Assembly (NCBI GenBank): GCA_041685935.1
Contig: JAWLES010000114.1
Coordinates: forward strand, 1-7,827
Source of the DNA: JAIPEK01 sp041685935
GTDB lineage: Bacteria > Desulfobacterota > Desulfobacteria > Desulfobacterales > Desulfobacteraceae
Reading direction: 5' to 3'
Length of the DNA stretch: 7,827 nt
Part shown: in pieces, positions 6,113 to 7,827 of the stretch
How positions within the stretch are numbered: the first letter of the stretch is position 1
Layout of the letters: the number at the start of each line of letters is the position of its first letter
The notes under the pieces: generated by a model
What the model was told of the DNA's origin: nothing
What the model saw: only the letters and a program-made list of their open reading frames with translations
Database searches by the model: none
Position numbers and translations under genes: made by a program

Positions 6113-7016
6113 ACACATTTACCTCAAGACCCAGTTCCACCGGATAAACCGCTACATCTTCCAGGGTGAATCCGGCCTCCGTGAGCCACTTTTCTATTTC
6201 CTCTTTTTCAAAACCCATCCAGTGGGAGCCGAACCTGGATTTGATGTTTTCAAAGTTGTGCTTGGAAAGGTCAGCCAGAACAAAAAGTCCGCCCGGTTTC
6301 AGTATCCTCCGGGTTTCCCGGATCACGTTGGCCGGTACTGCAATGTGGTTGAGCACCATATTGATGAACGCCAGGTCCGCCTCCGAGTCCTTGAGAGGGA
6401 TGTGCTCGATCTCCCCGAGCCTGAAATCCAGTTTTGCATTCAGATCTTTCAGCCTTGTCCTGGCCTGGTCCAGCATTTTGGTGGAGCTGTCAACACCGAT
6501 CACCAGGTCGGATATCCTGCAGGCCAGTTCCATGAGCTCTCCTGTGCCGCATCCTAGGTCCACGGCCACGGACGCATGCCTGCCGGCGCCTTTTTCCATC
6601 AATTCACGGTTCAGGTCGAGATTCCCGAAAATATCCCGTTTCAATGCATCCCAGTTTTCCGCCATCCGGTTGAAAAACTTCCTGGTTTTCTGCTTTCTTT
6701 CTCCGACAATGGTGGCGGACCTGGCAAAGTCCATTCCGAGCTCTTCCGTGTCCGGGAGGGTGTTTTTGATGAATGTCATAAGGGTCTGTTTTGTTTCATC
6801 CTGCTCGGACTGGTAGTAGACAAAACTCCCGTCCCTGCGGCTCCGGACAAGGCCGCAGTCGGACAGGATCTTAAGGTGCCTTGAGACCCGGGACTGGCCC
6901 ATCTGAAGAACCTGCACAATTTCATTGACGTTGAGTTCATGGTTGGCAAGGATGTTGAAAATCCGAAGCCGGGTTTCGTCAGACAAAGCTTTGAATATTT
7001 TTAAAACATTTTCCAT
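6087..7016 (-). CDS. sahR: SahR-like fusion: ArsR-family DNA-binding domain plus SAM-dependent methyltransferase
   Basis: A 309-residue two-domain protein. Residues 1-85 are an ArsR/SmtB winged helix, with the recognition region near 38-58 (QSRVSRHLKILSDCGLV) and wing RRDGSFVYY (60-68). The metal-binding ELCVCDL of true ArsR sensors reads ELNVNEI here (27-33), so metal sensing is unlikely. Residues about 110-305 are a class I methyltransferase fold: VDLGCGTGEL (152-161), acidic end of beta-2 at D176 (VIGVDSS), and ILKPGG (238-243). Known: SahR of Proteobacteria is an ArsR-family repressor of SAM-cycle genes that responds to S-adenosylhomocysteine; from memory, some members carry this extra domain. 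Inference: the methyltransferase domain may bind SAH/SAM as ligand. The ATG is fixed by an in-frame TAA at 7023-7025; no Shine-Dalgarno is visible. It lies downstream of argJ but has its own promoter, and is convergent with the mtaD-like gene. The symbol is tentative. Confidence 0.83.
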   Translation of the reverse strand: MENVLKIFKALSDETRLRIFNILANHELNVNEIVQVLQMGQSRVSRHLKILSDCGLVRSRRDGSFVYYQSEQDETKQTLMTFIKNTLPDTEELGMDFARSATIVGERKQKTRKFFNRMAENWDALKRDIFGNLDLNRELMEKGAGRHASVAVDLGCGTGELMELACRISDLVIGVDSSTKMLDQARTRLKDLNAKLDFRLGEIEHIPLKDSEADLAFINMVLNHIAVPANVIRETRRILKPGGLFVLADLSKHNFENIKSRFGSHWMGFEKEEIEKWLTEAGFTLEDVAVYPVELGLEVNVFTALKPSP

Positions 7017-7023
7017 ATTATTT

Positions 7024-7041
7024 TATCAAGATATGTTGATA
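7024..7041. promoter_or_regulatory. 18-bp palindromic operator, probable autoregulatory site of the SahR-like gene
   Basis: TATCAAGATATGTTGATA is a palindrome in which 8 of 9 base pairs match (only the G/G pair at 7030/7035 fails). The outer TATCAA/TTGATA arms with a 6-bp centre have the size and shape expected for an ArsR-type dimer. It lies 7 bp upstream of the ATG and about +11 to +28 from the predicted transcription start, a position suited to blocking elongation or initiation. I found no second full copy in the window; only an ATCAA half-site at 4842-4846. Confidence 0.65.
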
Positions 7042-7057
7042 TCCGGTTCTGCCTGAT

Positions 7058-7086
7058 TTTATAACGTCAATCACGCTCTTTGTCAA
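7058..7086 (-). promoter_or_regulatory. Strong sigma-70-type promoter of the SahR-like gene
   Basis: On the minus strand TTGACA (7081-7086, 6 of 6 to consensus) is followed after exactly 17 nt by TATAAA (7058-7063, 5 of 6). Transcription would start near 7051, giving a leader of about 35 nt that contains the palindrome. The promoter lies in the gap after the argJ stop codon, so the regulator need not be read from argJ. Confidence 0.7.
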
Positions 7087-7106
7087 GCACAATCGAAAAG
7101 CAGAAG

Positions 7107-7827
7107 TCATGTACGGTAATCAGCATTGATGTCAACATACTCCCGTGTAAGATCACAAAAGAGGAAAAAGTCTTCACACTCTCCAAGGTTCAGATCAAGT
7201 GTGATGTCGAATTCCGCCGTGCGCATGATTGCGGAAGCTTTGGTTTCCGAGGCTTTGCCCAGCCATTCCCCTTTTCGGACCAGAAGTACGTCCCCGATTT
7301 GAAGATCGATTTTTTCAGGGGCCACGCGTGCGCCTGATCGTCCGGCTGCAGCAAGTATTCTGCCCCAGTTGGGGTCCTCTCCGGTGAGTGCTGTTTTTAC
7401 GAGGTTTGATGTGGCAACGGTTTCCGCGGCCCGGAATGCGTCATCCGGTGTCTCCGCCCCCTTAACCGTGATCCTGGCAAGTTTTTTTGCCCCCTCGCCG
7501 TCCCTGACGATTTTTTTGGACAGCTCAAAAAGCACATCATCAAAGACCGTCTGGAATAAAATAAGGTCGCCGTCCTGTTCAACAGCAGCATCAGACATGC
7601 CGTTGGCAAGGCACAGAACCGTATCGTTGGTGCTGGTGTCCCCGTCAACCGTAATCCTGTTGAAGGACCTGGAGCATGATTTTTTCAAGACCGTGTTAAG
7701 GTCGTCCGAAAAGACGTCAAGGTCTGTCATGACAAAGGCCAGCATGGTGGCCATATCCGGTTTGATCATGCCGGAGCCCTTGGCGATGCCGGTGATGGTA
7801 AAAGTTTTTCCCCTTATCTCTCCCTTG
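7107..7827 (-). CDS. argJ: Arginine biosynthesis protein ArgJ, C-terminal part (5' end outside window)
   Basis: The frame is open from the right edge to TGA 7107-7109, giving 239 residues; the N-terminal part lies beyond 7827. ArgJ transfers the acetyl group from N-acetylornithine to glutamate (ornithine acetyltransferase, EC 2.3.1.35), making the arginine acetyl cycle self-sustaining; some members also make N-acetylglutamate from acetyl-CoA (EC 2.3.1.1). Seen: GIAKGSGMIKPDMATMLAF (13-31 of the visible part) holds the self-cleavage site, whose Thr (codon 7746-7748) becomes the N-terminal nucleophile of the beta chain. Downstream come ITVDGDTSTNDT, SNLVKTALTGEDPNWGRILAAAGRSG, and the C-terminal DLTREYVDINADYRT, all characteristic. 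Every visible part looks intact. Whether it is mono- or bifunctional cannot be told from motifs. It precedes the SahR-like gene on the same strand by 90 nt. Confidence 0.96.
   Translation of the reverse strand, partial: KGEIRGKTFTITGIAKGSGMIKPDMATMLAFVMTDLDVFSDDLNTVLKKSCSRSFNRITVDGDTSTNDTVLCLANGMSDAAVEQDGDLILFQTVFDDVLFELSKKIVRDGEGAKKLARITVKGAETPDDAFRAAETVATSNLVKTALTGEDPNWGRILAAAGRSGARVAPEKIDLQIGDVLLVRKGEWLGKASETKASAIMRTAEFDITLDLNLGECEDFFLFCDLTREYVDINADYRT

Noticed and set aside
6166..6816. 216-codon plus-strand frame opposite the SahR-like gene
   Set aside because: Ser/Phe-rich translation with no domain; shadow of the methyltransferase-coding frame.
7065..7070. TTGACG as an alternative -35 for the SahR-like gene
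   Set aside because: No acceptable -10 at 16-18 nt; TTGACA at 7081-7086 with TATAAA at 17 nt is far better.
1..7827. Defence system, prophage, transposon, CRISPR or biosynthetic cluster
   Set aside because: No integrase, transposase, nuclease, toxin, repeat array or phage-like gene is visible; all seven genes belong to metabolic, regulatory or envelope families.

Overview
This 7.8 kb window looks like ordinary chromosomal DNA from a Gram-negative bacterium, most likely a Desulfobacterota (deltaproteobacterial) relative. That placement is an inference from three things: a fused ArsR-methyltransferase regulator of the SahR type, a DUF3047 exported protein, and moderate GC with a Mip/FkpA-like exported prolyl isomerase. 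No mobile element, CRISPR array, tRNA or rRNA was seen. Coding density is high and no gene-free stretch exceeds 300 bases.

Layout from left to right. (1) A PHP-domain phosphoesterase on the minus strand runs off the left edge. (2) A divergent 189-nt spacer follows, then a GTP-type phosphoenolpyruvate carboxykinase on the plus strand. (3) A 9-bp GC-rich hairpin separates it from a convergent exported FKBP prolyl isomerase. (4) Upstream of that, also on the minus strand, is an exported DUF3047 protein of unknown function. (5) A divergent spacer of about 190 nt holds a self-complementary TATAAT-like box and a tandem 11-nt repeat. It leads into an MtaD-type amidohydrolase (methylthioadenosine / S-adenosylhomocysteine deaminase) on the plus strand. 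(6) The 3' end of that gene overlaps by 26 bp the 3' end of a convergent gene for an ArsR-type DNA-binding domain fused to a SAM-dependent methyltransferase. (7) The C-terminal part of argJ enters from the right edge on the minus strand.

The most coherent functional unit is the pair mtaD / ArsR-methyltransferase. The regulator resembles SahR, the S-adenosylhomocysteine-responsive repressor of methionine and SAM recycling, and its convergent neighbour is predicted to deaminate S-adenosylhomocysteine. The regulator gene has a near-consensus sigma-70 promoter (TTGACA, 17 nt, TATAAA). An 18-bp near-perfect palindrome (TATCAA-N6-TTGATA) lies between the predicted transcription start and the ATG, which fits autoregulation. 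The other noteworthy item is the PEP carboxykinase: its catalytic residues are kept, but by eye three of the four residues that hold guanine in animal GTP enzymes are replaced, as is one Arg of the GGRRP motif. I see no convincing wholly new multi-gene system; the leads are local.
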